Of a stretch of DNA of 64,000 nt, positions 51,368-59,896 are shown piece after piece; position 1 is the first letter of the stretch, and each line of letters starts with the position of its first letter. The stretch is taken from positions 248,001 through 312,000 of the forward strand of contig NZ_JACSPM010000002.1 in assembly GCF_014837165.1 (NCBI RefSeq), in the 5' to 3' direction. A model generated the notes under the pieces. It did not search any database and was not told the DNA's origin. It worked only from the letters and a program-made list of their open reading frames with translations. Made by a program: the position numbers and the translations under genes. Source of the DNA: Microbacterium gallinarum. GTDB taxonomy: Bacteria > Actinomycetota > Actinomycetes > Actinomycetales > Microbacteriaceae.

Positions 51368-52894
51368 ATGACCGAGACTGCAACCACCGCGCGCCACGTG
51401 CCCGCAGACCTGCCCGAGCGCATCCAGCACTACATCGACGGCGAGTTCGTGGACTCGATCGACGGCGACACGTTCGACGTGCTCGAGCCCGTCACGAACG
51501 AGGTCTACGTGAAGGCCGCGGCCGGCAAGAAGGCCGACATCGAGCGCGCCGTCGCCGCCGCGCGCCGCGCGTTCACCGAGGGTCCCTGGCCGAAGATGCT
51601 CCCCCGCGAGCGCTCGCGCGTGCTCCACCGCATCGCCGACATCGTCGAGTCGCGCGACGCGCGCCTCGCCGAGCTCGAGTCGTTCGACTCGGGCCTGCCG
51701 ATCACGCAGGCGCTCGGCCAGGCTCGCCGCGCGGCCGAGAACTTCCGGTTCTTCGCCGACCTGATCGTGGCCCAAGCCGATGACACCTTCAAGGTGCCGG
51801 GCCGCCAGATCAACTACGTCAACCGCAAGCCGATCGGCGTCGCGGGACTGATCACCCCGTGGAACACGCCGTTCATGCTCGAGTCGTGGAAGCTCGGCCC
51901 GGCGCTGGCGACCGGAAACACCGTGGTGCTCAAGCCCGCCGAGTTCACGCCGCTGTCGGCGTCGCTCTGGGCCGGCATCTTCGAGGAGGCCGGCCTGCCG
52001 CAGGGCGTGTTCAACCTCGTCAACGGCCTCGGCGAGGACGCCGGCGACGCTCTGGTCAAGCACCCCGACGTGCCGCTCATCTCGTTCACCGGCGAGAGCC
52101 GCACGGGGCAGATCATCTTCGGCAACGCGGCGCCGTTCCTCAAGGGCCTGTCGATGGAGCTCGGCGGCAAGAGCCCGGCGATCGTCTTCGCCGACGCCGA
52201 CCTCGAGGCCGCGGTCGACGCGACGATCTTCGGCGTCTTCTCGCTGAACGGCGAGCGCTGCACCGCCGGCTCCCGCATCCTCGTGCAGCGTGACATCTAC
52301 GACGAGTTCGTCGAGCGCTATGCCGCGCAGGCGAAGCGCGTGAAGGTCGGGTACCCCCATGACCCCGAGACCGAGGTCGGTGCGCTCGTACACCCCGAGC
52401 ACTATGAGAAGGTCATGGGCTACGTCGAGATCGGCAAGTCCGAAGGACGCCTCGTCGCCGGCGGCGGCCGGCCCGAGGGGTTCGAATCCGGCAATTTCGT
52501 CGCCCCGACGGTGTTCGCCGACGTCTCCCCCGACGCGCGGATCTTCCAGGAGGAGATCTTCGGCCCGGTCGTCGCGATCACCCCCTTCGAAACCGACGAG
52601 GAGGCGCTGGAGCTCGCCAACAACACGAAGTACGGTCTCGCCGCCTACGTGTGGACCAACGACCTCAAGCGTGCGCACAACTTCGCGCAGGCCGTCGAGG
52701 CGGGAATGGTCTGGCTCAACTCGAACAACGTGCGGGACCTCCGCACCCCGTTCGGCGGCGTGAAGGCGTCGGGCCTCGGTCACGAGGGCGGCTACCGCTC
52801 GATCGACTTCTACACCGACCAGCAGGCCGTGCACATCACGCTCGGCGAGGTGCACAACCCGACCTTCGGCAAGGCCGGCGGCAGCGCCCACTGA
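51368..52894 (+). CDS. hpaE: 5-carboxymethyl-2-hydroxymuconate semialdehyde dehydrogenase HpaE
   Basis: A 508-residue NAD-dependent aldehyde dehydrogenase acting right after ring cleavage. INYVNRKPIGVAGLITPWNTPFML (split, about 148-170), SFTGESRTGQIIFG, general base Glu264 in SMELGGKSP and nucleophile Cys298 in NGERCTAGSRI are all present; WNTPFMLESWKLGPAL is typical of HpaE. AGGAG lies nine bases upstream of ATG 51368. It is flanked by hairpins on both sides. Confidence 0.92.
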   Translation: MTETATTARHVPADLPERIQHYIDGEFVDSIDGDTFDVLEPVTNEVYVKAAAGKKADIERAVAAARRAFTEGPWPKMLPRERSRVLHRIADIVESRDARLAELESFDSGLPITQALGQARRAAENFRFFADLIVAQADDTFKVPGRQINYVNRKPIGVAGLITPWNTPFMLESWKLGPALATGNTVVLKPAEFTPLSASLWAGIFEEAGLPQGVFNLVNGLGEDAGDALVKHPDVPLISFTGESRTGQIIFGNAAPFLKGLSMELGGKSPAIVFADADLEAAVDATIFGVFSLNGERCTAGSRILVQRDIYDEFVERYAAQAKRVKVGYPHDPETEVGALVHPEHYEKVMGYVEIGKSEGRLVAGGGRPEGFESGNFVAPTVFADVSPDARIFQEEIFGPVVAITPFETDEEALELANNTKYGLAAYVWTNDLKRAHNFAQAVEAGMVWLNSNNVRDLRTPFGGVKASGLGHEGGYRSIDFYTDQQAVHITLGEVHNPTFGKAGGSAH

Positions 52895-52896
52895 CC

Positions 52897-52938
52897 CGGA
52901 TGCCGCGGCCATCGGTCTGCACCTGGCCGCGGCATCCG
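52897..52938 (+). terminator. Hairpin between hpaE and hpaD
   Basis: A perfect 15 bp stem CGGATGCCGCGGCCA/TGGCCGCGGCATCCG with a 12-base loop starts just after the hpaE stop, 43 bases before hpaD. Confidence 0.75.
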
Positions 52939-52981
52939 CTCCACCCCCACAGATTCGCATCAAAGGCAACAAGGACGAGCC

Positions 52982-54148
52982 ATGACCAACCGTGACGACA
53001 TGACCCTCACCTCCTCCGGTTTCTACGTCTCCCAGGAGGCGCCGATCGAGACCGACAACCCGGTGCCGACGCCGTCGGCTCCCGCGCCCGACATCCTGCG
53101 CTGCGCCTACATGGAGCTCGTGGTCACCGACCTGGCCGCGTCGCGCGAGTTCTACGTCGACGTGCTCGGGCTGTACGTGACCGAGGAAGACGACGAGGCC
53201 ATCTACCTCCGCTCCACCGAGGAGTTCATCCACCACAACCTCGTGCTGCGCGAGGGCCCGATCGCCGCCGTCGCCGCGTTCTCGTACCGCGTGCGCACGC
53301 CGGAGGACCTCGACAGGGCGGTCGCCTTCTACGAGGAGCTCGGATGCCGCGTCGAGCGCCGCGCGGAGGGCTTCACCAAGGGCATCGGCGACTCGGTGCG
53401 CGTGACCGATCCGCTGGGGTTCCCGTACGAGTTCTTCCACCAGACCGAGCACGTCGAGCGTCTCGCCTGGCGCTACGACCTGCACAAGCCGGGTGAGCTG
53501 GTGCGTCTCGACCACTTCAACCAGGTCAGTCCCGACGTGCCGCGCGCGGTGAAGTTCATGCAGGACCTGGGCTTCCGCGTGACCGAGGACATCCAGGACG
53601 ACGAGGGCACCGTCTACGCCGCGTGGATGCGCCGCAAGCCCACCGTGCACGACACCGCCATGACCGGCGGCGACGGCCCGCGCATGCACCACGTCGCCTT
53701 CGCCACGCACGAGAAGCACAACATCCTCGCGATCTGCGACAAGCTCGGCGCGCTCCGCCGCTCCGACGCCATCGAGCGCGGCCCGGGCCGCCACGGCGTC
53801 TCGAATGCGTTCTACCTGTACCTGCGCGACCCCGACGGCCACCGCGTGGAGATCTACACGCAGGACTACTACACCGGCGACCCCGACAACCCCGTCATCA
53901 CGTGGGACGTCCACGACAACCAGCGCCGCGACTGGTGGGGCAACCCCGTCGTGCCCTCCTGGTACACCGAGGCATCCCTCGTGCTCGACCTCGACGGCAA
54001 CCCGCAGCCGGTCGTCGCCCGCACCGACTCGTCGGAGATGGCGGTGACGATCGGCGCCGACGGCTTCTCGTACACGCGCCGCGACGAGGGCGCCGAGTCG
54101 ATGCCCGAGTACAAGCAGGGCGAGTACAAGCTCGGCCACCAGCTCTAG
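52982..54148 (+). CDS. hpaD: 3,4-dihydroxyphenylacetate 2,3-dioxygenase HpaD
   Basis: A 388-residue extradiol ring-cleaving dioxygenase of the vicinal oxygen chelate type. The metal ligands are His178 (RLDHFNQV), His237 (RMHHVAFA) and Glu290 (RVEIYTQDY). They sit at exactly the spacing of His155/His214/Glu267 in the Brevibacterium Fe and Arthrobacter Mn enzymes, shifted by 23 residues through a longer N-terminus. The C-terminal WWGNPVVPSWYTEASLVLDLDG matches those enzymes too. Whether the metal is Fe or Mn cannot be read from the ligands. Confidence 0.96.
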   Translation: MTNRDDMTLTSSGFYVSQEAPIETDNPVPTPSAPAPDILRCAYMELVVTDLAASREFYVDVLGLYVTEEDDEAIYLRSTEEFIHHNLVLREGPIAAVAAFSYRVRTPEDLDRAVAFYEELGCRVERRAEGFTKGIGDSVRVTDPLGFPYEFFHQTEHVERLAWRYDLHKPGELVRLDHFNQVSPDVPRAVKFMQDLGFRVTEDIQDDEGTVYAAWMRRKPTVHDTAMTGGDGPRMHHVAFATHEKHNILAICDKLGALRRSDAIERGPGRHGVSNAFYLYLRDPDGHRVEIYTQDYYTGDPDNPVITWDVHDNQRRDWWGNPVVPSWYTEASLVLDLDGNPQPVVARTDSSEMAVTIGADGFSYTRRDEGAESMPEYKQGEYKLGHQL

Positions 54149-54157
54149 ACCCCGACT

Positions 54158-54218
54158 CCCCTGCTCACCTGTCACCAAGTGCCGACCTGCGCGACCCGTT
54201 GCGACAGGTGAGCAGGGG
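54158..54218. repeat. CTCACCTGTC hairpin element between hpaD and hpaH
   Basis: Perfect 16 bp arms CCCCTGCTCACCTGTC and GACAGGTGAGCAGGGG enclose a 29-base loop, followed by a partial repeat ACGTGAGCAGGGG. The arms share TGCTCACCTGTC with the tandem copies at 47313-47433 while the loop differs. Confidence 0.82.
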
Positions 54219-54257
54219 GCACGTGAGCAGGGGCGCTGAACACGAGAAGGAGATCGG

Positions 54258-55043
54258 ATGCTGCACCCAGACGACATCGCGCACATCGCGGCCGAGCTCG
54301 CCGACGCCGACCGCACGCACGGCGTGATCCCGAGGATCACGGCGCGCTACCCGGGGGCGACGGTCGAGGACTCGTACGCGATCCAGGGCGTGTGGCGAGA
54401 CCAGAACATCGCGGCCGGGCGCCGGCTGGTGGGCCGCAAGATCGGTCTCACCTCGAAGGCGATGCAGCAGGCGACGGGCATCACCGAGCCCGACTACGGC
54501 GTCATGTTCGACGACACGGTGTACGCGTCGGGTGCCGAGATCCCCGTCGACCTGTTCTCGAACGTGCGGATCGAGGTCGAGCTGGCGTTCGTGCTCGCCA
54601 CGCCGCTCGAGGGTCCTGACTGCACCCTCGAGGAGGCGCTGGCCGCGATCGACTACGCGGTGCCGGCGCTCGAGATCCTCAACTCGCACATCGAGCTCGA
54701 GGGCCGCACGATCGTCGACACGATCGCCGACAACGCCGCGTACGGCGCGATGGTGCTCGGCGACGTGCACAGGCGCCCCGACGAGATCGATCTGCGCTGG
54801 GTTCCGGGCGTGCTCAGCCGCAACGGCGAGATCGAGGAGACAGGGGTCGCCGCGGGCGTGCTCGGCCACCCAGCGACGGGCGTGGCGTGGCTCGCGAACA
54901 AGTTCCATCAGCACGGCGCGCGGCTCGAAGCGGGCGAGATCATCCTCGCCGGTTCGTTCACGCGCCCCATGTGGGTGTCGCGGGGCGATAGCGTGCTGTG
55001 CGACTACGGACCGATGGGAGTGGTGTCGTGCAGATTCGTATGA
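54258..55043 (+). CDS. hpaH: 2-oxo-hept-3-ene-1,7-dioate hydratase HpaH
   Basis: A 261-residue enzyme of the MhpD/FAH-like hydratase group. [33 protein letters not shown] (split, about 54-87), [11 protein letters not shown] (metal-binding Glu pair) and [16 protein letters not shown] are characteristic. It adds water to 2-oxo-hept-3-ene-dioate to make the HpaI substrate. GAGAAGGAG precedes ATG 54258. It lies 109 bases after hpaD with the repeat element between, and 43 bases before hpaI. Confidence 0.94.
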   Translation: MLHPDDIAHIAAELADADRTHGVIPRITARYPGATVEDSYAIQGVWRDQNIAAGRRLVGRKIGLTSKAMQQATGITEPDYGVMFDDTVYASGAEIPVDLFSNVRIEVELAFVLATPLEGPDCTLEEALAAIDYAVPALEILNSHIELEGRTIVDTIADNAAYGAMVLGDVHRRPDEIDLRWVPGVLSRNGEIEETGVAAGVLGHPATGVAWLANKFHQHGARLEAGEIILAGSFTRPMWVSRGDSVLCDYGPMGVVSCRFV

Positions 55044-55086
55044 CGTCCGCAGACGTGACCGGCGCGCGTTCCGAAAGCGGGGGATC

Positions 55087-55890
55087 ATGTCGCTCCGTCT
55101 GAGCCCCACCTTCCGCGATGCGCTCGCGGGCGCCGACCGTACGCTCGCGGGCATGTGGGTGTGCTCGGGGTCGCCGCTGGTCGCCGAGATCTGCGCGGGG
55201 TCCGGCCTCGACTGGCTGCTGATCGACATGGAGCACTCCCCGAACGGGCTCGAGTCGGTGCTCGCACAGCTGCAGGCGGTGGCGGCCTACCCGGTGACCC
55301 CGCTCGTGCGCGTGCCGATCGGCGACGTAGTCGCGATCAAGCAGGTGCTCGACCTCGGCGCGCAGAACATCCTCGTGCCGATGGTGTCGTCCGCCGACGA
55401 GGCGGCACAGGTCGTCGAGGCCGTGCGCTACCCGCCGCGTGGCCGCCGGGGCGTCGGTTCGGCGCTCGCCCGCTCGGCGCGCTGGAACCGGGTCGACGGC
55501 TATCTCGAGAACGCCGACGACCACATCTCGCTGTTCGTGCAGGTGGAGACCGTCGAGGGCGCGACGGCCGCGGCCGAGATCGCCGCGGTGGACGGCATCG
55601 ACGGCGTCTTCGTCGGACCGAGCGACCTCGCCGCGTCGATGGGCCTGCTGGGCCGGCAGACGCATCCCGACGTCACCGGCGCGGTCCTGCGTGCGTTCGA
55701 GGCGGTGCGCGGCGCCGGCAAGCCGGTCGGCGTGAACGCGTTCGATCCCGGAGCAGCACAGGCGTACGTCGACGCGGGAGCGGGCTTCATCCTCGTCGGC
55801 GCCGACGTGGCGGTTCTCGCGCGCGGCTCGGAGGCACTCGCCGCGCGCTGGGTCGACGGCGCCGGCACCGGCGAGCGCGCGTCGTACTGA
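55087..55890 (+). CDS. hpaI: 4-hydroxy-2-oxoheptanedioate aldolase HpaI
   Basis: A 267-residue class II metal-dependent aldolase. GMWVCSGSPLVAEICAGSGLDWLLIDMEHSPN (split, about 22-53), the GAQNILVPMVSSADEA loop, VQVETVEG (metal-binding Glu) and DGVFVGPSDLAASMG (metal-binding Asp and substrate Ser) match HpaI. It yields pyruvate and succinic semialdehyde, the end of the meta-cleavage route in this cluster. The ATG at 55087 is preferred to in-frame upstream starts inside hpaH. Confidence 0.94.
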   Translation: MSLRLSPTFRDALAGADRTLAGMWVCSGSPLVAEICAGSGLDWLLIDMEHSPNGLESVLAQLQAVAAYPVTPLVRVPIGDVVAIKQVLDLGAQNILVPMVSSADEAAQVVEAVRYPPRGRRGVGSALARSARWNRVDGYLENADDHISLFVQVETVEGATAAAEIAAVDGIDGVFVGPSDLAASMGLLGRQTHPDVTGAVLRAFEAVRGAGKPVGVNAFDPGAAQAYVDAGAGFILVGADVAVLARGSEALAARWVDGAGTGERASY

Positions 55891-55982
55891 CGCCGGCCCG
55901 ATTCCCCGCCGACGAGCCGCGGGCGGAGCATCCGGTCTGTCAAGTCCCTGCATCGGGCCTCCGCGCGTGTCAGGGTGAGGAC

Positions 55983-56780
55983 ATGCAGAGGGATGTCTCG
56001 AGCCGGATCGTCCTCGACGTGACCGAGCCCGCCGACCTGGTGTTCGCGATCGCGGTGGCCGACCAGTACGCGCCGGCGCACGAGGAGTTCACGGCCACGC
56101 TCGACGGCCAGTCACTCGACTGGCATGTCGTCTCCGACGCGCACGGCACGCGGCTGCACCGGCTGACGTCGGGGGTTGGCCGCCTCACTGCCCGGTACAC
56201 CGCCCGCGTCGACGGCAACGCGCCGACCGCGGACGCCACCGAGGCCGACCTCCTCGTGTACAGCCGGCCGAGCCGATACGCCGAGTCCGACGCCCTCGCC
56301 CCCACCGCGTCCGGCGAGTTCCAGGGCATCACCGACCCGGCCGAGCTGCTCGCGTCGGTCTCGTCGTGGGTCGGCACGCGGCTGCGTTACGTCTCGGGAT
56401 CGTCGCTGCCCACCGACGGCGCGACGCGCACGCTCCTCGCCCGGCAGGGCGTGTGCCGCGACTACGCGCACCTGTCCGTCGCGCTGCTGCGAGGGCTCGG
56501 CATCCCCGCGCGCAGCGTCGCGGTTTACGCCCCCGGCGTCTCTCCGATGGACTTCCACGCGGTCGCCGAGGCATGGATCGACGGCGCCTGGCGTGCGATC
56601 GACGCGACGACCCTCGCACCGCGCTCGTCCCTCGTGCGGATCGCGACGGGGCGGGATGCCGCAGACACGGCGTTCCTGACCGTCATGTCGGGCCGCGCCG
56701 ACCTCGTCGAGGTCGAGGTGACGGCCACGGTGGACGCGCTTCCCGCTGACGACATCACGCAGCTCGTCTCCATCTGGTGA
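55983..56780 (+). CDS. Transglutaminase-like protein
   Basis: A 265-residue cytoplasmic protein with an N-terminal beta domain (about 1-95) and a transglutaminase/protease-like core. The Cys-His-Asp triad is visible: GVCRDYAHLSVALLRGLGIPAR (about 158-179), DFHAVAEAWIDGAW (about 190-203) and the Asp in AIDATT. Such bacterial proteins are thought to act as peptidases or amidases; no substrate is known. It follows hpaI by 92 bases with no obvious tie to the pathway. Confidence 0.85.
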   Translation: MQRDVSSRIVLDVTEPADLVFAIAVADQYAPAHEEFTATLDGQSLDWHVVSDAHGTRLHRLTSGVGRLTARYTARVDGNAPTADATEADLLVYSRPSRYAESDALAPTASGEFQGITDPAELLASVSSWVGTRLRYVSGSSLPTDGATRTLLARQGVCRDYAHLSVALLRGLGIPARSVAVYAPGVSPMDFHAVAEAWIDGAWRAIDATTLAPRSSLVRIATGRDAADTAFLTVMSGRADLVEVEVTATVDALPADDITQLVSIW

Positions 56781-56822
56781 GCCGCCTCCCGCTGGGGCGT
56801 CCCGGCGTGGCACAGTGATCCC

Positions 56823-57389
56823 ATGAAGAAGTGGATCGTCCGGTTCGCGTCGCTGCTGGTCTTCAACATCGTCGTGCTGCTCGTCATCGGATTCCTGACG
56901 CCCGCGCGCGTGGGATGGTCGGCGCTGTGGGCGGGCATCGTGCTGACCGCACTCGCCATCTGGATCAAGCCCGCCGTCCACGGCTGGTTCCGCTCGATGG
57001 CGGCCAGGTCGGCGAACCAGCGCACCAAGGCGGGTGAGAAGGTCGTCGAGTTCCTCCTCGCGTTCGCAGTGGCGTTCCTCGTCTGGATGGTGACCGTCTG
57101 GCTCTCGGGCGTCTCGATCGGCGGCGGGTTCGTCGGCGCCTTCTGGGGCTACGTGCTCCCGCCGGTGATCCTCCTCATCGGCTGGGCGATCTACGACGCG
57201 GTCGATGACAAGGTGGAGGCTCACGCGGGCGCCCTCTACGACAAGGCCTCCGGCGGACGGGCGACGACCGCGCCCGCCGCCGACGCCCCCCGCATGCCGA
57301 GCCCCGAAGAGGCGGCCGGGCGCCGCGAGCTCCACGACGGTCTCACCGACGAGCAGCGGCGCATGCTCGACGAGCTGGGCAAGGGCTGA
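56823..57389 (+). CDS. Predicted membrane protein, function unknown
   Basis: A 188-residue protein that I do not recognise. It has about four transmembrane helices (FASLLVFNIVVLLVIGFL; ALWAGIVLTALAIWI; VEFLLAFAVAFLVWMVTVW; FWGYVLPPVILLIGWAIYD) and a charged cytoplasmic tail with a Pro/Ala linker and a helical end (ELHDGLTDEQRRMLDELGKG) resembling a short SHOCT-like motif. The start ATG is 42 bases after the transglutaminase gene on the same strand. No membrane enzyme motif is visible. Confidence 0.75.
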   Translation: MKKWIVRFASLLVFNIVVLLVIGFLTPARVGWSALWAGIVLTALAIWIKPAVHGWFRSMAARSANQRTKAGEKVVEFLLAFAVAFLVWMVTVWLSGVSIGGGFVGAFWGYVLPPVILLIGWAIYDAVDDKVEAHAGALYDKASGGRATTAPAADAPRMPSPEEAAGRRELHDGLTDEQRRMLDELGKG

Positions 57390-57468
57390 CGGGGATCCGC
57401 AGGGCTGTCGATCGGCGGCACGCTCGATCGTCATCGTGGTGTCGCAGCACTGACGAAAGGACGACATC

Positions 57469-57849
57469 ATGCGCTACACGCTCCTTCTCCACTATCCCGA
57501 GATGACCGCGGACGACATGGGCCCGGATGCCTGGGCCGAAGGCATGCGCGAGTTCGACGAGTACGCCAAGGCGATCGACGCGGCCGGCGTGCTCCGCTCC
57601 GCCGAGGTGCTGCAGCCGTCGGCGGTGACCACGTCGGTCACCGCACCCGACGGCACGCTGCGCGTGCAGGACGGGCCGTTCGCCGACACCAAGGAGCAGC
57701 TCGGCGGCACGTTCGTGATCGAGGTCGACGACCTCGACGCGGCGATCGGCTGGGCAGCCAAAGCCCCGTCGATCGGGTGGGGCACCGTCGAGATCCGGCC
57801 CACGGCGACGCGCTTCGTCGACGGCGCCTGGACGCCCTTCGCGGACTGA
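57469..57849 (+). CDS. YCII-related DGPF-domain protein
   Basis: A 126-residue small protein of the YCII superfamily. It opens with MRYTLLLHYPEM and contains the defining DGPFADTKEQLGG motif at about 64-76. DGPF proteins are usual partners of one ECF sigma group and are thought to be enzymes or regulators of unknown reaction. It overlaps the sigma factor gene by one base (TGATG), a strong sign of a paired function. GAAAGGA lies before ATG 57469. Confidence 0.88.
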   Translation: MRYTLLLHYPEMTADDMGPDAWAEGMREFDEYAKAIDAAGVLRSAEVLQPSAVTTSVTAPDGTLRVQDGPFADTKEQLGGTFVIEVDDLDAAIGWAAKAPSIGWGTVEIRPTATRFVDGAWTPFAD

Positions 57850-58901
57850 TGTCCGGCTCCGACGTGCGGTCCGCCGCTGAGCGCGCGGCCCGCACGTCGT
57901 ACGGCCACCTCCTGGCGCTGGTCGCCGCGGGCACGAGGGACGTCGCCCTCGCCGAGGACGCCCTCGCCGATGCGTTCGAGCGCGCCCTGAAGACGTGGCC
58001 GGATGCCGGCATCCCCGCCAATCCGGAAGGATGGCTGCTCACTGTGGCCCGCAACCGATTGCGCGACGCCCTCGGCTCGGCTGCCCACCGCACCGGCGTG
58101 CCGCTGGATGAGGTCGTCGCAGCGGCGCTCGCCGACGAGCGCGCCCTCGACGCGGCCGTCGCCGTGGAGCGACGAGACGAGATTCCCGACAAGCGGCTCG
58201 AGCTGCTCTTCGCGTGTGCACATCCCGCAATCGACCCTGCCGTGCGCCCGCCCCTCATGCTCCAGGCCGTGCTCGGGTTCGAGGCCTCGGACGTGGCGCG
58301 CGCCTTCGGGGTGCCGCCGGCGACGATGGCGCAGCGCCTGGTGCGGGCGAAGCGTCGCATCCGCGACGCCGGCATCCCGTTCGCCGTGCCCACGCGGGCC
58401 GACATGCCGACTCGACTGCCCGCTGTGCTCGAGGCGATCTACGGCGCCTACGCCCTCGACTGGCTCGATCAGGGCGACGAGCCGAGGGAGTCGCTCGCCG
58501 ACGAGGCGCGGTGGCTCGCCGTCCTCACCGCGAGCCTGCTCGACGACGAGCCCGAGGCGTGGGGCCTCGCCGCGCTGCTCACCTACTCGCAATCCCGCGC
58601 CGCTGCGCGGGCGACCGTGCCGTGGCCCCCGCTCGATGAGCAGGATCCGGCCGCGTGGGACCGAGCGATGATCGCCGAGGGCGCGGCGCTGCTGCGGCGG
58701 GCGTCGGCGCTCGGGCGCCCGCTGGGGCGGTTCCAGCTCGAGGCGGCGATTCAGGCGGTGCACTGCGACCGCGCGCGCACCGGCGAGCTCGACGTGGACG
58801 CGCTCGTGACCCTGTACCGCGGGCTGGTCGCGATCGCGCCGACCGACGGCGCGACGGCCGCACTCGCCGCCGCCGAGGCGCGAGCGCGCGCGACGGGGTG
58901 A
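57849..58901 (+). CDS. ECF sigma factor with C-terminal DUF6596-type domain (ECF42-like)
   Basis: A 350-residue sigma factor. Region 2 covers about 12-80 (LAEDALADAFERALKTW and NPEGWLLTVARNRLRDAL), and region 4 about 130-175 (ARAFGVPPATMAQRLVRAKRRIR). A C-terminal helical domain of about 175 residues (VLEAIYGAYALDWLDQGDE and on) replaces an anti-sigma partner. This architecture and the DGPF neighbour match the ECF42 group described in Actinobacteria. Its regulon is unknown; control of its own DGPF partner is an inference. Confidence 0.88.
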   Translation: MSGSDVRSAAERAARTSYGHLLALVAAGTRDVALAEDALADAFERALKTWPDAGIPANPEGWLLTVARNRLRDALGSAAHRTGVPLDEVVAAALADERALDAAVAVERRDEIPDKRLELLFACAHPAIDPAVRPPLMLQAVLGFEASDVARAFGVPPATMAQRLVRAKRRIRDAGIPFAVPTRADMPTRLPAVLEAIYGAYALDWLDQGDEPRESLADEARWLAVLTASLLDDEPEAWGLAALLTYSQSRAAARATVPWPPLDEQDPAAWDRAMIAEGAALLRRASALGRPLGRFQLEAAIQAVHCDRARTGELDVDALVTLYRGLVAIAPTDGATAALAAAEARARATG

Positions 58902-58927
58902 GCGGTGGCGGTTCGGAGCAGAGAGGT

Positions 58928-59467
58928 TCAGACCAGGAAGTCGGGCGACGCCATGGCCGCCTCCACCGCCTGCGCAGTCTCACCGAGATCGAGCGACGAC
59001 GTGTCGATGACGTGCGCCTCGAGATCACCCAGCTGCGAGAACCTGTGCCAGAGGTCGGCGACCACGTCGCCGTCGGTCAGGGCGTCGGGCGCCGTGCGCG
59101 CCAGGGCGCGATGCAGCGTGACCTCGAGGTCGGGCCGCAGGACCACGTACCGCAGCGGGATGCCGGGGTGAGCCGCAGCCGCCCGCGTGTAGTGGTCGAG
59201 CATCCAGGGTCCGACGACGCCGTCGGCGACGACCTCATAGCCGCCCTTCGCATAGGCGAACGCGGCAGCCGCGATGGCCTCGAGCACGGTGTGGTTCTGC
59301 CGATCCGCATCCGGCAGGTACGGCAGGATGCCGCCCGAGACGATGAACCCCCAGAAGTCGTCGGTGTGCAGGTGCACCGCACGCGGGCGCATCGCGGCCA
59401 CGGTCCGTGCCACGGTGGTCTTCCCCGCACCCGCCGGGCCGGTGAGGATGGTGATGCTGCCTGTCAC
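58928..59467 (-). CDS. P-loop kinase-like protein
   Basis: A 179-residue AAA_33-type small kinase. GPAGAGKTTVARTVA (about 10-24) is the Walker A loop, HLHTDDFWGFIVSGG (about 33-47) the region expected to bind the acceptor, and VVADGVVGPWML resembles a Walker B strand. Chloramphenicol and gluconate kinase relatives share this fold, but the acceptor here is not evident. GTG 59465-59467 has GGAGGG six bases upstream. It converges with the sigma factor gene. Confidence 0.8.
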   Translation of the reverse strand: MTGSITILTGPAGAGKTTVARTVAAMRPRAVHLHTDDFWGFIVSGGILPYLPDADRQNHTVLEAIAAAAFAYAKGGYEVVADGVVGPWMLDHYTRAAAAHPGIPLRYVVLRPDLEVTLHRALARTAPDALTDGDVVADLWHRFSQLGDLEAHVIDTSSLDLGETAQAVEAAMASPDFLV

Positions 59468-59678
59468 GTCCGTCCCTCCGAGACGTCGTCGATCCGAGCA
59501 TAGGCCTGCGCGACGACACGCGCGGGGTGGTCGTGGATCCGGGCCTCGGGCACCCGCTCGGTGCCCGCGCAGCACGGCCGGCCGCCGCGGTGGCGACGGT
59601 CCGTGTCAACCGGGTTGAACGGGTCGGCGGCCGAGCGCATGCTGAGAACACCGAGACCGCAGAGACGAAGGGATCACC

Positions 59679-59846
59679 GTGTCTCAGCGTGAGCACCCCT
59701 CACCCGACCATGTGCCGGGGCCGGAGGAGGTCAGCATTCCCGAGCTGGCGTACGACGAGACGATCGCGCCGCGCCCCGAGGAGCAGATCGCCGACATCGC
59801 GCGAGCAGAGCCCGACGTCGAGGACCACACGGCGTCGGCGCGCTGA
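59679..59846 (+). CDS. Small acidic hypothetical protein (55 aa)
   Basis: A short frame from GTG 59679 to TGA 59844-59846 encodes 55 residues rich in Glu, Asp and Pro (starts MSQREHPSPDHVPGPEEVS; middle IPELAYDETIAPRPEEQIAD). AAGGGA lies about five bases before the start, codon third positions are G/C as in neighbouring genes, and no larger gene covers this interval. No domain is recognised. It is divergent from the kinase gene. It may be a real microprotein, but the evidence is limited to composition and the ribosome binding site. Confidence 0.5.
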   Translation: MSQREHPSPDHVPGPEEVSIPELAYDETIAPRPEEQIADIARAEPDVEDHTASAR

Positions 59847-59872
59847 CGCCATCGCGTGGCCGAGCACGAGCT

Positions 59873-59896
59873 GAACGGATGCCGCGGCATCCGTTC
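59873..59896. terminator. 24 bp perfect palindrome, likely terminator
   Basis: GAACGGATGCCG followed by CGGCATCCGTTC is a perfect palindrome directly after the stop of the minus-strand gene at 59897, and 27 bases after the small plus-strand gene. Confidence 0.65.

Noticed and set aside
50585..54340. 1251-codon open frame on the minus strand across gntR, hpaE and hpaD
   Set aside because: It is a shadow of three well-supported plus-strand genes. The product is low-complexity and spans several gene boundaries and hairpins.
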